Below are positions 29,914-30,095 of a stretch of 30,095 bases of DNA, one piece after another. The stretch spans positions 1 to 30,095 of the forward strand of contig LWCA01000372.1 in NCBI GenBank assembly GCA_001642005.1. The letters are read 5' to 3'. How positions within the stretch are numbered: the stretch's first letter is position 1; every line of letters starts with the position of its first letter. Origin of the DNA: Intoshia linei. Taxonomy: Eukaryota; Orthonectida; Rhopaluridae. Position numbers and translations under genes: made by a program. The notes under the pieces were generated by a model. The model was not told where the DNA came from, searched no databases, and saw only the letters and a program-made list of their open reading frames with translations.

Positions 29914-30095
29914 GGCTAAGGGATATAAGACTACAGGAATTATTGCAAATAAATTTTGAGACGTTATTTAGAATTTCAATTGTTATTTTATACGGTTAAG
30001 TTACGGATCGTTAAACACACGAATCCGTTAAACTCGTATAATTGTTTATTTGCTACCGAAAGTGATTTATGTGATATAATGCAATATATCGTTTT
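29914..30095. other. Right edge of window
   Basis: Nothing recognisable seen. Confidence 0.4.

Noticed and set aside
1-30095. tRNA, rRNA or other structured RNA genes
   Set aside because: I looked for tRNA-like cloverleaf and box sequences and saw none; a covariance search would be decisive.

Overview
The window is very A+T-rich eukaryotic DNA. Protein-coding genes have spliceosomal introns (GT...AG) and AATAAA signals, and they lie among many decayed DNA transposons and short dispersed repeats. The transposon types (piggyBac, CENP-B/pogo-type, hAT-like ends, and two degenerate multi-copy metazoan families) together with the host genes point to an arthropod, most likely an insect. An aphid-like hemipteran is plausible, but I cannot prove the lineage. 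It is nuclear chromosomal sequence, not bacterial.

Layout. 1-3350: a decayed piggyBac element on the minus strand with its terminus at a TTAA site, then a decayed minus-strand copy of a cysteine-rich multi-copy family. 4622-7313 (+): a multi-exon class II asparaginyl-tRNA synthetase. Its catalytic core is intact, but no recognisable anticodon-binding OB-fold is present. 8006-8074: a second piggyBac scrap. 8144-20611: four tandem, single-exon, minus-strand genes for secreted proteins of one family. By eye I align them along their length with the serpin fold. Genes 1 and 2 carry a 47-55 residue lysine/arginine tract exactly where the serpin reactive-centre loop should be. Genes 3 and 4 carry a Ser/Asn/Thr-rich loop there instead. 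10352-10930 (+): a pogo/CENP-B-type transposase remnant between genes 1 and 2. 21823-23060 (+): a decayed DDE-type transposase-like copy. 23458-27077 (-): a two-exon CLEC16A/Ema homologue. 27078-30095 is mostly repeats.

The most interesting material is the serpin-like array, which I would treat as a rapidly diversifying secreted family (saliva, venom, haemolymph or reproductive fluid are all possible). Other points of interest are the synthetase without an anticodon domain, three introns of only 35-37 nt, a degenerate 21-22 bp periodic repeat at two loci, a homeodomain-like AATTAATT cluster with a perfect 20-bp inverted repeat 5' of gene 2, and two opposed hAT-like ends flanking about 20 kb. 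The four serpin-like genes may act together as a secreted set. I see no functional link between them and the tRNA synthetase or CLEC16A genes beside them.
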